This document shows positions 7,130-15,797 of a stretch of 64,000 bases of DNA, piece after piece. A program made the translations under genes and the position numbers. The DNA is taken from contig CALAUL010000016.1 of the NCBI GenBank assembly GCA_937892255.1, positions 28,873 to 92,872 on the forward strand, read 5' to 3'. A model generated the notes under the pieces. The model saw only the letters and a list, made by a program, of their open reading frames with translations, was not told the DNA's origin and ran no database searches. The stretch's first letter is position 1. Every line of letters starts with the position of its first letter. The DNA comes from an uncultured Bacteroidales bacterium (GTDB lineage: Bacteria; Bacteroidota; Bacteroidia; Bacteroidales; Marinilabiliaceae).

Positions 7130-8491
7130 ATGAATAAGAGTTTAGAGTATATTGTCTTAGGTTTTCTTTTATTGGTGGGCGCATGCAAACCGGAATACAC
7201 ATATAATCCGGACTCAGCTTCTCTTATGTTCGCAACGGATACGCTCTCTTTCGATACCATATTTACCGGAGAATCAACACCCACTACACATCTCGCATTG
7301 TACAACAAATCAGATGAAGATTTGTTTATTGACCGTATATGGCTTTCCGGAGGAGACAACTCGAGCTACAACGTAAATATCAATGGCACAAACGCCACAT
7401 CGGTCGAGCAAGTGAGGCTTCCCAAACGCGATAGCCTTTGGATATTCGTTAATATCTGCCCAATAGAAACGGCCGATGTTGAGCCATACGTTGTGGAAGA
7501 TGTTGTCAATGTTACCTCGGGAAGTCATACCATATCGACACGTCTTATTGCGTATGCGCAGAACGTGAATCGTCTTAACGAATCGCATGTAGGCGGACAA
7601 ACATGGTCTTCACAACGTCCGTATTTGCTATCGGGGACAAATATCGTCGACTTGGCTCAAACGCTTACCATATCAGAGGGAACAAAGGTTTATTTTGAAG
7701 AGGGAGCATCGTTGCAAGTGTATGGAAATATTGTCGTTACAGGTTCAGTGCGGCGACGAGTCATTTTCAAAGGAGTACGTAATGATGAGTTCTACGACGA
7801 TATTCCCGGACAATGGAGTTCTATCACCTTCATGCCCGGGTCAAAAAATAATTATATAAGCTATTCGGATATAGCATGCGCCAAATATGGCATACAGGCA
7901 GATTCGGCATCGTCCGTCGATATTGAAAATGTCGTTATCCGAGATGCTTCCTATGGCGCAATATTGGCTTATGGAGCAGATGTAAGTATCTATAATTCAA
8001 TACTTTACAATTGCGGGGGAGCTCTTGTTGCAGCCTACGGAGGAAATACCAAACTTGTTCATTGCACGTTGTCAAATTACTATGCATGGGAAGTGCGTCG
8101 CAAGCCTGCTCTTTGGGCAGTGTCAGCGGATAATTATCCGCCATTGCAAGGACTTTCGGTGTTGAATTCTATTGTGGTTGGCAATCAGACAGATGAGATT
8201 GATATCAGTACTCTGCCTGATGAAGGAGTTCTTTTTTCGCATTCATACTTAAAACTATCAACGGAGGACGAAGACAATCGCTTTAAAGCAGTTAAAATGG
8301 GCGCAACACCGGGTTTTGTCAATCGTGATGAAAACGATTACCATCTGACGGACAAGTCCGAATGCATCAATCTTGCTTATCCGTCATATTCAGAAGAAGT
8401 TCCTTTCGATTTCGATGGTAAAAGTCGTTTTTCGGACTTTTGTCCGGATATGGGAGCGTTGGAATTCATGCCAAAAACGAACGAACAATGA
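7130..8491 (+). CDS. Right-handed beta-helix lipoprotein
   Basis: 453 aa lipoprotein; signal with lipobox LVGAC and a likely lipidated Cys at about residue 19. Residues 25-150 look like a beta-sandwich (GESTPTTHLALYNKS, GDNSSYNVNING). Residues about 165-400 are parallel beta-helix repeats (VYGNIVVTGS, NNYISYSDIACAKYGIQ, DVSIYNSILYNCGGA). The extreme C-terminus CPDMGALEF matches the end of many Bacteroidetes beta-helix proteins. The function is unknown; beta-helix surface proteins often bind polysaccharide. It is 12 bp after the PD40 lipoprotein and overlaps the next gene by 4 bp (ATGA), so the three are probably co-expressed. Confidence 0.85.
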   Translation: MNKSLEYIVLGFLLLVGACKPEYTYNPDSASLMFATDTLSFDTIFTGESTPTTHLALYNKSDEDLFIDRIWLSGGDNSSYNVNINGTNATSVEQVRLPKRDSLWIFVNICPIETADVEPYVVEDVVNVTSGSHTISTRLIAYAQNVNRLNESHVGGQTWSSQRPYLLSGTNIVDLAQTLTISEGTKVYFEEGASLQVYGNIVVTGSVRRRVIFKGVRNDEFYDDIPGQWSSITFMPGSKNNYISYSDIACAKYGIQADSASSVDIENVVIRDASYGAILAYGADVSIYNSILYNCGGALVAAYGGNTKLVHCTLSNYYAWEVRRKPALWAVSADNYPPLQGLSVLNSIVVGNQTDEIDISTLPDEGVLFSHSYLKLSTEDEDNRFKAVKMGATPGFVNRDENDYHLTDKSECINLAYPSYSEEVPFDFDGKSRFSDFCPDMGALEFMPKTNEQ

Positions 8492-9519
8492 GATACTTCG
8501 GTTTTATACTTGTTTTTTTGTTGATGGAGCCACAGTTGGCAGAAGCTCAACGGCTTAGAGGAAAAACAGATACGTTGACCGTAGTGTCATACAATATCGA
8601 GAATTTTTTCAACCCGACAGACGATCCAGAAAAAAATGACGATGATTTCACTCCCGAAGGAGCATATCACTGGACGGAATCGCGATTGAGAATCAAGGCA
8701 GGTCGCATAGCACGTGTTATCTCCTCTGTAAATGGTTGGAATATACCGGATATCGTAGGACTTTGTGAAATAGAGGGTCCCGAAGCAGTCGAATTGCTAT
8801 TGCGTCGAGGTCGTCTGAGACGCTATTATGAAGGCTTGTGCTTCCCGACATCAGACGGACGCGGCATAGCTACGGCAATGTTGTATCGCAAGGATCGAGT
8901 TGAAGTCCTTCATTCGCAAGCCATAGTCACATCATCTCCCGAACGACGATTTTTTACGCGAGACATATTATATGCTAAAATCGCCGTCTCTCGAGATACA
9001 TTTCATATTTTCGTAAATCATTGGCCATCGAAAAGAGGCGGAGGCAATAAATCAGACGCCTTGCGTGATACGGTGGCATTTCAGCTCAAGCAGTTTGTTG
9101 ATTCGGTTTTAGACGTCTCGTCCAAGGCAAATGTCATCATTATGGGCGATTTCAACGACTCTGAGACATCTGCGTGCCTGACCTCTGTACTCGGGACTTC
9201 CAACGACGCATCTTTCTCCGGCGATAACTCGTCAAAGTATCTTTTCAATCTCTCCACTCTTACCTCCGATAAGTCATATAAATACAGAGGAGTTTGGAGA
9301 ACTATCGACCATATTATAGTTGCGAGGTCGATGTTAGACAGATATACGTGTTCGTTTGCGGTATATGCACCACCTTATCTCTTGTATCCGGAGCAAATGC
9401 CGTATGTCGGAGAAAAGCCTTTACGTACATATCTTGGGCAGAAATACAACGATGGTTATAGCGATCATTTGCCCGTTATTGCAAAGTTTGTGCTTAAAGA
9501 TTCTATCAATGAAAAATAG
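8488..9519 (+). CDS. Secreted endonuclease/exonuclease/phosphatase-family protein
   Basis: 343 aa with a cleavable signal peptide (hydrophobic MRYFGFILVFLLM, cut near AEA-Q). The EEP catalytic motifs appear in order: SYNIENFF, GLCEIEG (metal-binding Glu), HWPSKRGG, MGDFND and SDHLPV (catalytic Asp-His). The fold hydrolyses phosphodiesters in nucleic acids or phospho-lipids and sugars; the substrate cannot be read from sequence. Export suggests scavenging of extracellular or periplasmic nucleic acid, which is inference. The frame is open to 8440, but the start ATG 8488 gives the signal peptide and an ATGA overlap with the preceding lipoprotein gene. Confidence 0.9.
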   Translation: MRYFGFILVFLLMEPQLAEAQRLRGKTDTLTVVSYNIENFFNPTDDPEKNDDDFTPEGAYHWTESRLRIKAGRIARVISSVNGWNIPDIVGLCEIEGPEAVELLLRRGRLRRYYEGLCFPTSDGRGIATAMLYRKDRVEVLHSQAIVTSSPERRFFTRDILYAKIAVSRDTFHIFVNHWPSKRGGGNKSDALRDTVAFQLKQFVDSVLDVSSKANVIIMGDFNDSETSACLTSVLGTSNDASFSGDNSSKYLFNLSTLTSDKSYKYRGVWRTIDHIIVARSMLDRYTCSFAVYAPPYLLYPEQMPYVGEKPLRTYLGQKYNDGYSDHLPVIAKFVLKDSINEK

Positions 9520-9528
9520 TAAAACATT

Positions 9529-10209
9529 ATGAAATCGACAGTTAAAGTAGAGATGCTTGACATCTATAATCATATCGACAAACCTACTGCTATTATAGTA
9601 GCAAATGGTACACCGGGATTTGAAGGCGTGTTACATGTCTTTCTTACCAACGATAGTCTTTCAACCTGGCTCTCCAATATGCGAGAAAAGTATCCTGACG
9701 TTGAGTTTAAGTATGTAGAAGATTCTCTTGGTGTGGCGGTCAATTTTGTTATTTGGAACGACTTTTCCGGTATGAGTCTTCATACGACAATTGAGTCGTC
9801 GCTCGATGTCTCAAAACAAGATTTGTCTGTTCTTACCGACATAGTCGATAGTTTCGTTGTGATGTCGCGGTTAAACAAAGGACGTATTTCTATAGCAGAG
9901 GCGGCTATGCATCTTAAGAACAAAGAAGTTTACTTTGCAGGCACCATGCCAAATGAAGGAGACAAAATGTCGACTAAGAACGTTGTTCGCGGTGCTACTT
10001 TTTTAAAACGCACTTCAAACGGAGAGACATACGAATCGTTGGCAGTATATCTGAGTATCGACAGTGCTCGTGCCTCATGTCCTGACAAGACGCCTATATC
10101 GTCGTGTAAACTTTCTGATCTTGCGAAGTTATGGGACGGTCTTTATCCATTGATAATTGAGCCTAAACGTGCATTTTGTGTGGAGTTCTCGCCTATATCT
10201 CTTTTGTAG
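9529..10209 (+). CDS. Uncharacterised cytosolic protein, possibly SseB-like
   Basis: 226 aa, no signal or membrane segment. I do not recognise it with confidence. The C-terminal third (AVYLSIDSARASC to EPKRAFCVEFSP) has the spacing of an SseB N-terminal-type domain: a short strand with a residue-accessible loop, a helix with LSDLAKLWDG, then a strand like LIIEPKRAF. The N-terminal third (VLHVFLTNDSLSTWL) could be a second such unit. This resemblance is weak and from memory. The gene is 9 bp after the EEP gene and convergent with the MBL gene, whose stop is 11 bp away. Confidence 0.6.
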   Translation: MKSTVKVEMLDIYNHIDKPTAIIVANGTPGFEGVLHVFLTNDSLSTWLSNMREKYPDVEFKYVEDSLGVAVNFVIWNDFSGMSLHTTIESSLDVSKQDLSVLTDIVDSFVVMSRLNKGRISIAEAAMHLKNKEVYFAGTMPNEGDKMSTKNVVRGATFLKRTSNGETYESLAVYLSIDSARASCPDKTPISSCKLSDLAKLWDGLYPLIIEPKRAFCVEFSPISLL

Positions 10210-10220
10210 AGTGATTTCGT

Positions 10221-11033
10221 TCAATTGTTGATAGTATAGACTTCTCCTACATCATTGCGTTTGATGGCAGTGATGGTATATTTGTCGTTGAGGTCATTGA
10301 ACTCACCGAGAGCTTTGTCTATGGTGTTGTTGTTCTCGCTAATGTGTGAGAGTATTACGAGTTGCAGTTTTTCGGGTTGTGTCTCATCCAACAAGTCATG
10401 AGCTTGTCTGTTTGATAGATGTCCTTCGTTGCCGGAAACTCTGTCTTTGAGTTTCTTGGGGTATGGACCATTTTTGAGCATAGTCTCGTCGTAGTTAGAT
10501 TCCAAAAAGACGGCGTTGCATAGTTTGAAGTGACTTTTCAGTGTGTCTGTCACTTTGCCTATGTCAGTAAATACGCCAATGTTGGTGCCGTTAATGTCTA
10601 TCCTGAAACTACAAGGCTCCAATACGTCGTGAGGTTTCGTAAGGCAATGAATCTTAAAGTCGTTTACAGTTAAAGATTCTCCGCAAGCTATGATATTAAC
10701 CATTTCGCTGGGCATGTAGTATGGCTTTGTCATTTTTGCGGTGCCGGCAGTCATGTATATCTTTGCTCTCGGGTGTCGTTTGCAAAAGCCTTTTAGGCCT
10801 CTCACGTGGTCTGAATGTTCGTGTGTGACAAATACCGCAATGACTTTTTCTAAGCTTATGCCGCATTTGAAAGCTCGTTGCGAGAGTGACAACATCGGAT
10901 TTTTTGATTTGCGATTTGTCGGATTGTATGATACTCCGACATCTATAAGTATAGCGTTATCACCATATTCTATGTAGTACGCATTGCCACTACTTCCCGA
11001 GGCTAATGCACATATTCGTATTTTCTTGTCCAT
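10221..11033 (-). CDS. MBL-fold metallo-hydrolase, YycJ/WalJ type
   Basis: 270 aa. It carries the metallo-beta-lactamase metal motif THEHSDH, the N-terminal ALASGSSGN typical of the YycJ/WalJ subgroup, plus SNYDE and LSHIS motifs later on. WalJ-like proteins are proposed 5'-3' exonucleases linked to replication or envelope control; the substrate here is unproven. The frame extends to 11099, but ATG 11033 begins the family sequence. A TATCTTTG -7 element lies only 8 bp upstream of that ATG, so the transcript would be nearly leaderless. Confidence 0.88.
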   Translation of the reverse strand: MDKKIRICALASGSSGNAYYIEYGDNAILIDVGVSYNPTNRKSKNPMLSLSQRAFKCGISLEKVIAVFVTHEHSDHVRGLKGFCKRHPRAKIYMTAGTAKMTKPYYMPSEMVNIIACGESLTVNDFKIHCLTKPHDVLEPCSFRIDINGTNIGVFTDIGKVTDTLKSHFKLCNAVFLESNYDETMLKNGPYPKKLKDRVSGNEGHLSNRQAHDLLDETQPEKLQLVILSHISENNNTIDKALGEFNDLNDKYTITAIKRNDVGEVYTINN

Positions 11034-11041
11034 TTCAATCA

Positions 11042-11049
11042 CAAAGATA
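11042..11049 (-). promoter_or_regulatory. Candidate -7 element for the MBL gene
   Basis: On the minus strand this reads TATCTTTG, a match to the Bacteroidetes TAnnTTTG -7 box. No TTTG is visible at the usual upstream spacing. The predicted transcript start would fall within a few bases of the ATG. Confidence 0.45.
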
Positions 11050-11136
11050 CAACAAAGAAATGAATTAAGACGATGTTTTAATTCGAGCTTAAAAAACAAA
11101 GCAAAATAAGGGACAATAATCTTGTTGAATCGGATA

Positions 11137-11937
11137 CTAAAATTCGGTTCCCTTTATCAATTGTTTTATTTCGTATATGTCGCGGAGTAGTTTTGAGAGA
11201 TGATAAGTATCGCGGATTGCGTTTTTGTCAGTGTCTGTCATGATGATTTTGTATCGAGTGTTATTACCCGAAGGCGATGTGCCACAGAATGTGACCTCGA
11301 TGCGTTCTCGAGTGTTGTTGGCAATAAAGCTTGCAACGCCATTGTCAGAACCGTGTTTGTATTTGACTATTTCCCATGTTCTGCCGTTGAGGTTGAAATT
11401 GTGTCGGTAAGCTCCTGAAGCGATGGTATCTGTTATGATGAGGTTTTCTCCTATTTTGACTTGTACGCCGTTGTGGTATATGCGTCCTTCACCTGTGTAG
11501 TTAGATGACATGTAAAAAACGCCGTTGATGTCGGTATAACTGCGTATGTGACTTCTTTCGGAAGCACTATATGCAGATTGTCTTTTGTGGGCGAACACGG
11601 GAGGGTCAGCATGTTTGTCTTCGATATAGAAATTGTCGAGGACTTGCGACATCTCGTCTTCTTTCTCGGTGAGCAGAGAGTCAAGGTATCGTTTGTTGTA
11701 TTCGCGTTCGGTCTTTTGGACTATTTTAAGCATATCGGTTGCTTCGATGGTTGTATTTTCTACATCATAATAGGTGTGTATTATGCTGTCCAAAAGTAAT
11801 TTGGATTCTGCGTAGTCGCGTGCCATGTAGGCTTCGATGGCTTTATCAAAAGTCAACTGCGCCAGATCTTCTTTTGATGGTGCACAAGCCGTGCAGAGAG
11901 CCAAAGCTGTTAGCGTTATTTTTATCTTCATTTTCAT
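11137..11937 (-). CDS. Hypothetical lipoprotein with N-terminal helical segment
   Basis: 266 aa. Signal peptide with lipobox LCTAC (Cys about residue 18). Residues 25-110 are helical and charged with a TPR-like beginning (FDKAIEAYMARDYAESKLLLDS, shown here only as the pattern A-YMARDYAESK) and a coiled-coil-like stretch ending near KEDEMSQVL. The remainder is predicted beta-rich (GRIYHNGVQVKIGENLIITD). I do not recognise a family. Its ATG overlaps the rlmN stop by 4 bp (ATGA), so it is probably translated by coupling to rlmN. Confidence 0.75.
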   Translation of the reverse strand: MKMKIKITLTALALCTACAPSKEDLAQLTFDKAIEAYMARDYAESKLLLDSIIHTYYDVENTTIEATDMLKIVQKTEREYNKRYLDSLLTEKEDEMSQVLDNFYIEDKHADPPVFAHKRQSAYSASERSHIRSYTDINGVFYMSSNYTGEGRIYHNGVQVKIGENLIITDTIASGAYRHNFNLNGRTWEIVKYKHGSDNGVASFIANNTRERIEVTFCGTSPSGNNTRYKIIMTDTDKNAIRDTYHLSKLLRDIYEIKQLIKGTEF

Positions 11938-12971
11938 TTGTCTAACTCTAACTGTTTAGTTGATAGTAATCCGCATGCGGCATCGATGTCACTGCCTCGA
12001 GAGTTGCGCACTGTGGCGGTGAATCCCTTGGCGTTGAGACTATCTCGGAACGACTCTAAATGTTTGAGATATAGAGTTCTGTTTGTTGTGTTGTTGCCTT
12101 CGGCGGAAGTAGTATTGAGTGGAATGATGTTGATGTGACATCTCATGCCGTTAAGTAACGTTGTCAAGGCTTTAATATGTTCGTTACTATCGTTTTGTCC
12201 TTCTATAAGAGTGTATTCAAAGGTGAGTTTGCGTTGCCCGCTCCAGTCGTATTGTCGGAGTTTGGCTATGGTCTGAGTTATAGGCCATTTTTTTTCTGTG
12301 GGCATTATTGCTTCGCGCTGAGGAGATATGGCGTTGTGTAGACTTATGGCTAAGTGAGCTTGACACTTTTGTAAGAACTCTTCTGTTTGTGGTTGAACGC
12401 CTATGGTAGAGACTGTGATGCGTCGCGGACTCCATGCGTATCCCCAATCTGATGTGAGTATCTCTATGCTTTTCAGTACTTCGGACAGGTTATCCATAGG
12501 CTCTCCCATTCCCATATAGACGATGTTTGTAAGATGCTTGCTTTCGGGTATTGAGGCCATTTGTCCGAGTATTTCGCCTGCTGTCAGGTTTGCTTTGAAC
12601 CCCATGCGTCCCGTCATGCAGAAGGCACATCCCATCTTGCAACCTACTTGACATGAGACGCAGAGTGTTGCTCGTTCGCCATCGGGGATATATGCTGTTT
12701 CGATATATCCTCCTTGTGCTTGGAAGAGGTATTTCTTTGTTCCGTCTGTTGATTCTGCTACGCGCACATAACGGGAGCGTCCTACTTCGTAGTGTTGTGA
12801 CAGACGTTCGCGAGAGGCTTTCGACAAGTTTGTCATGTCGGCAATGTTATTAACCTCTTTTTTGTAAAGCCAGTCACAAATTTGTTTGGCTGCGAACTTG
12901 GGCATTCCCATTTCTGTCGTCAGTGCTTGTATTTCGCACAATGTCAAACCGAAGAGGCGTTGTTTGTTCAT
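11934..12971 (-). CDS. rlmN: Dual-specificity rRNA/tRNA adenine C2-methyltransferase RlmN
   Basis: Radical-SAM enzyme that methylates C2 of A2503 in 23S rRNA and A37 in some tRNAs. 345 aa. The iron-sulfur motif CKMGCAFC gives the three cluster cysteines at residues 111, 115 and 118. GMGEPMDN is the SAM-binding GGE-like motif. DAACG near the C-terminus holds the catalytic cysteine that carries the methyl group. The frame is open to 13058, but ATG 12971 starts the family sequence and overlaps the cvfB stop by 4 bp. Co-transcription with cvfB links it to translation or RNA functions. Confidence 0.95.
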   Translation of the reverse strand: MNKQRLFGLTLCEIQALTTEMGMPKFAAKQICDWLYKKEVNNIADMTNLSKASRERLSQHYEVGRSRYVRVAESTDGTKKYLFQAQGGYIETAYIPDGERATLCVSCQVGCKMGCAFCMTGRMGFKANLTAGEILGQMASIPESKHLTNIVYMGMGEPMDNLSEVLKSIEILTSDWGYAWSPRRITVSTIGVQPQTEEFLQKCQAHLAISLHNAISPQREAIMPTEKKWPITQTIAKLRQYDWSGQRKLTFEYTLIEGQNDSNEHIKALTTLLNGMRCHINIIPLNTTSAEGNNTTNRTLYLKHLESFRDSLNAKGFTATVRNSRGSDIDAACGLLSTKQLELDK

Positions 12972-13813
12972 AGCAATTCGATGCCTTGAGAAGTTATATT
13001 TATAACGCCCTCTTTGTAAAGGGTTCCGATAGTCATTTTGAAGGCTTTTTTCGAGCAACCGAAGATGACTTTTATAGTCTCGGGTTCGGTTTTGTCTCCT
13101 ACGGGCATAGAGCCTCCGTGCTCACGCAGGCGACGTATTATCACTTCGCGAAGTGAGTCGACCTTGTTATAGCCGAGAGCTCTAAGCGAGAGGTCTATTT
13201 TGTCGTCGTCACGAACCTTAGCGATGTAAGCCTTTGTCTTTTCTCCGATGGAGAGACGTCGATGCACTTCGCTGTTGTAAATAATGCCGGTATGAGTATT
13301 GTTTATGATGGCTTTGTAGCCGAGAGGAGTCTGTTCACAGATGAGGATATTGACTTCTTCTCCTTGTTCGTACTTTGGAGCGAGATTGTCGAGGTATTTG
13401 TTGTATTTCTCGGTGGCGGCAATGCGTCCGCTGTTGGAGTCAAGGAAGATGTAGACGATGTACGATTCATCGACATTCATGCGTGAGCGTTGTTCGCGAT
13501 ATGGAACGAGTAGGTCTTTTAACAGACCCCAATCAAGGAATGCACCATGTTGAGTGACTGTCTTGACCTTTAGGAAAGCGAATTCGCCTACGACAGCAAA
13601 TGGCTTTTCTGTTGTCGCTATCAGACGATCTTCAGAGTCGCGATAGATGAAAGCGTCGATGTTGTTCCCAACCTCGACATTGTCGGGAAGATATTTTTTC
13701 GGCATGAGGATGTCGCCCATGTCGCCACCATCGAGATATGCGCCGAAATCAACCATTCTGGCAACACGCAGAGAGTTGTATTTGCCAACCGATATGCTAC
13801 TTTTTTTCTCCAT
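12968..13813 (-). CDS. CvfB-like S1 RNA-binding protein
   Basis: 281 aa, matching the CvfB family: tandem S1-like OB domains (about residues 5-65 MVDFGAYLDGG, 70-140 VTQHGAFLDWGLLKDLLVP, 145-210) followed by a C-terminal winged helix with GCSKKAFKMTIGTLYKEGVI. Family members bind RNA and influence virulence-gene expression in Gram-positive bacteria; the role in Bacteroidetes is not known to me. ATG 13813 is chosen because the family sequence begins there; the six residues upstream in the open frame lie over the promoter. It heads the cvfB-rlmN-lipoprotein set. Confidence 0.88.
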   Translation of the reverse strand: MEKKSSISVGKYNSLRVARMVDFGAYLDGGDMGDILMPKKYLPDNVEVGNNIDAFIYRDSEDRLIATTEKPFAVVGEFAFLKVKTVTQHGAFLDWGLLKDLLVPYREQRSRMNVDESYIVYIFLDSNSGRIAATEKYNKYLDNLAPKYEQGEEVNILICEQTPLGYKAIINNTHTGIIYNSEVHRRLSIGEKTKAYIAKVRDDDKIDLSLRALGYNKVDSLREVIIRRLREHGGSMPVGDKTEPETIKVIFGCSKKAFKMTIGTLYKEGVINITSQGIELL

Positions 13814-13819
13814 AAAGCG

Positions 13820-13827
13820 CAAAGATA
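13820..13827 (-). promoter_or_regulatory. Candidate -7 element for cvfB
   Basis: TATCTTTG on the minus strand, 6 bp before the cvfB ATG. It lies inside the 39-bp region shared with the divergent DUF3820 gene. No -33 box was found at the expected spacing. Confidence 0.45.
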
Positions 13828-13840
13828 CCATTTTTCTGCG

Positions 13841-13848
13841 TAACTTTA
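13841..13848 (+). promoter_or_regulatory. Candidate -7 element for the DUF3820 gene
   Basis: TAACTTTA on the plus strand, 4 bp before the ATG at 13853, a near match to TAnnTTTG. It faces the cvfB element 13 bp away, so both promoters would occupy the same DNA. Confidence 0.35.
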
Positions 13849-13852
13849 CCCC

Positions 13853-14065
13853 ATGAATAGCAATATTTTAACAGATTTAGTATCTACTCCTATGCCTTAT
13901 GGAAAATATAGGGGGTGTTTGATATGCGATTTGCCGGAGCCATATTTGGTTTGGTTGCAGTCCAAGGGGTTCCCAAAGGGGAAGTTGGGGAATTTGTTGT
14001 CAACGATGTACGAAATACGTTTGAATGGGTTGGAATATTTGCTTAAGCCATTGCGTAATAATTAA
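13853..14065 (+). CDS. DUF3820 family protein
   Basis: 70 aa covering one DUF3820 domain, with the family pattern MPYGKYRGCLICDLPEPYL, then LVWLQSKGFPKGKLG and a final EIRLNGLEYL. DUF3820 members are small cytosolic proteins of unknown role; older annotations call some quorum-regulated virulence factors, which I do not adopt here. It is divergent from cvfB with only 39 bp between the ATGs and precedes the CysZ-like gene by 12 bp. Confidence 0.88.
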   Translation: MNSNILTDLVSTPMPYGKYRGCLICDLPEPYLVWLQSKGFPKGKLGNLLSTMYEIRLNGLEYLLKPLRNN

Positions 14066-14077
14066 ATAGAGACAAAG

Positions 14078-14842
14078 ATGAATGAGTTGTTGTTAGGTAT
14101 AAAATATACGTTTTCGTCGTTTGGATATATACATCGGCATAGGTTGGGTTATGTCTATTTGATATCGCTGTGCTTAATCGTTTTGTACACGATTGCAAAT
14201 ATGAAGATTTCTGGTTATGTGTCGGACTACATAGAAATGTTGGTAGACGCATGGTTGAACTCCATGTCGTTGCCAGATTGGCTAAATGGAACTATTAGCA
14301 CAACAGCAATGGTGATAACTTCGGTGATATGTTTTATTGCTATTGCCACGTTGGGAGGTTCTATAATTATGATATTGTTGTCGCCTCTTTTTTCACATAT
14401 TGCGGAGAAAGTCACATCGAATATTACGGGGAATACATATCCTTTTAAGATAAAGGTCTTTCTTTACCAGATATGGCGAGGAATAAGGATATCGCTTCGC
14501 AATATAGTCTTGCAATATGCCATAATAATCGTGTTGTTTATTTTTAGCTTTGTTCCTGCTTTGGGCTGGTTTTGCAATATCGCAATCTTTTTTGTCAATG
14601 CCTTCTTTTATGGCTTTACATTGATGGATTATGCATTCGAGGTAAAGATGATGACTATAAAACGGAGTGCAGAATTTGCCAATACCAACAAGTTGTTGCT
14701 TATTGGTTTGGGATTGTCATTTTCAATGTGTATGTTTTTGCCTATTGTTGGAATGTACTTGGCGGCATTTATTGTTCCGGCAACAGTTGTAGCAGGTGTC
14801 AGACTATTGAATGAGCGAAATACGGAAATTGAGCAAAACTGA
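14078..14842 (+). CDS. EI24/CysZ-like integral membrane protein
   Basis: 254 aa with about six hydrophobic segments (near residues 23-42, 75-105, 148-170, 172-192, 210-230 and 228-245). The arrangement and the LLSPLFSHIAEKV segment match the EI24 domain family, which includes the sulfate channel CysZ. No cysteine-biosynthesis gene is nearby, so a sulfate role cannot be inferred from context. It is probably co-transcribed with the DUF3820 gene. Confidence 0.8.
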   Translation: MNELLLGIKYTFSSFGYIHRHRLGYVYLISLCLIVLYTIANMKISGYVSDYIEMLVDAWLNSMSLPDWLNGTISTTAMVITSVICFIAIATLGGSIIMILLSPLFSHIAEKVTSNITGNTYPFKIKVFLYQIWRGIRISLRNIVLQYAIIIVLFIFSFVPALGWFCNIAIFFVNAFFYGFTLMDYAFEVKMMTIKRSAEFANTNKLLLIGLGLSFSMCMFLPIVGMYLAAFIVPATVVAGVRLLNERNTEIEQN

Positions 14843-14903
14843 ACGTTTGTCGGTTAGAGACAAATTAAATAACGTATAACTCTAAATATTGATTCCTATT
14901 TAT

Positions 14904-14911
14904 TAACTTTG
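14904..14911 (+). promoter_or_regulatory. Candidate -7 element for the SurA/OstA group
   Basis: TAACTTTG, followed by CGC, is an exact match to the Bacteroidetes -7 box and lies 22 bp before the ATG at 14934. A TTTG at the standard upstream distance is not evident. Confidence 0.6.
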
Positions 14912-14933
14912 CGCAATTGATTTAGGACATCAG

Positions 14934-15797
14934 ATGAATATGATGAAAAAAATAGCAATGTTGATGTTGGTGCTGGTGGGTGTTGTGTCGTGTGACAATG
15001 TTTCTGAAGAAAAGAAAATTGTCTCGGTTGGAGACAGCTACCTTACAGAGTCTCGACTCATGGCAGCTTTGCCTTCAAACGTGTCAGTGGCAGATAGTCA
15101 GATTATAGCAGAGGAATTTGTGAAACGTTGGGTGCAGCAGCAAGTTTTGTTGCAAAAGGCGCAGTTGAACCTTACGAGCGACGATCAAGACATAGAGTTG
15201 GCTGTGGAGGAGTATCGAACATCGCTGATAGTGGAACGTTATCAGCAGAAAGTTGTAGCAAGTCTCTTTAATCCTATTATTGCCGATACAGCGATGGAGG
15301 CATATTATGAAGAGATGAAGCATAATTTTAAGCTTCATGACAATATCATTAAAGGAGTGTTTGCCGTTGTACCGAATGGTGTGCGAGATATAAAGAAAAT
15401 TAAAAAGATACTGACCTCTGATAAAGTGGAGAATATTGTTGAGTTGGAGAAATATTTGTACACATCATCGAGTAAGTATGAAATTTCGCTCGATAAGTGG
15501 ATGCCGATGTCGTATGTGCGTTCGTATATGCCTAATGATATGTTGAAAAACGAAGTGGCGATGCTGAAATCCAAAAAGTTGATAGAGACAACCGATGGTG
15601 AAAATACATATTTGCTCAGAGTGTTGAACTACATGGAAGTAGATGATGTGTCGCCGTTGGATTTTGTGAAAGAACAGATATATACGATATTGCTCAACAA
15701 AGAGAAGATAAAGTTCATAAAGAAGATGAAAAACGACTTGTTGAACGAGGCTCATAAAAACAATAGCATAAAATATTACAACGAAACAAATAGATGA
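14934..15797 (+). CDS. Lipoprotein, SurA-N/PpiC-related, probable envelope chaperone
   Basis: 287 aa lipoprotein with lipobox GVVSC (Cys about residue 20). The N-terminal half is helical (AEEFVKRWVQQQVLLQKAQ) like the chaperone part of SurA. The central part (IIKGVFAVVPNG) has the start of a parvulin-like domain, but the parvulin active-site histidines are not apparent, so isomerase activity is doubtful. It overlaps the next gene (surA-like) by 4 bp, and Bacteroidales commonly have such a lipoprotein beside SurA. It probably helps fold outer-membrane proteins. ATGs at 14940 and 14943 are alternative starts. Confidence 0.78.
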   Translation: MNMMKKIAMLMLVLVGVVSCDNVSEEKKIVSVGDSYLTESRLMAALPSNVSVADSQIIAEEFVKRWVQQQVLLQKAQLNLTSDDQDIELAVEEYRTSLIVERYQQKVVASLFNPIIADTAMEAYYEEMKHNFKLHDNIIKGVFAVVPNGVRDIKKIKKILTSDKVENIVELEKYLYTSSSKYEISLDKWMPMSYVRSYMPNDMLKNEVAMLKSKKLIETTDGENTYLLRVLNYMEVDDVSPLDFVKEQIYTILLNKEKIKFIKKMKNDLLNEAHKNNSIKYYNETNR

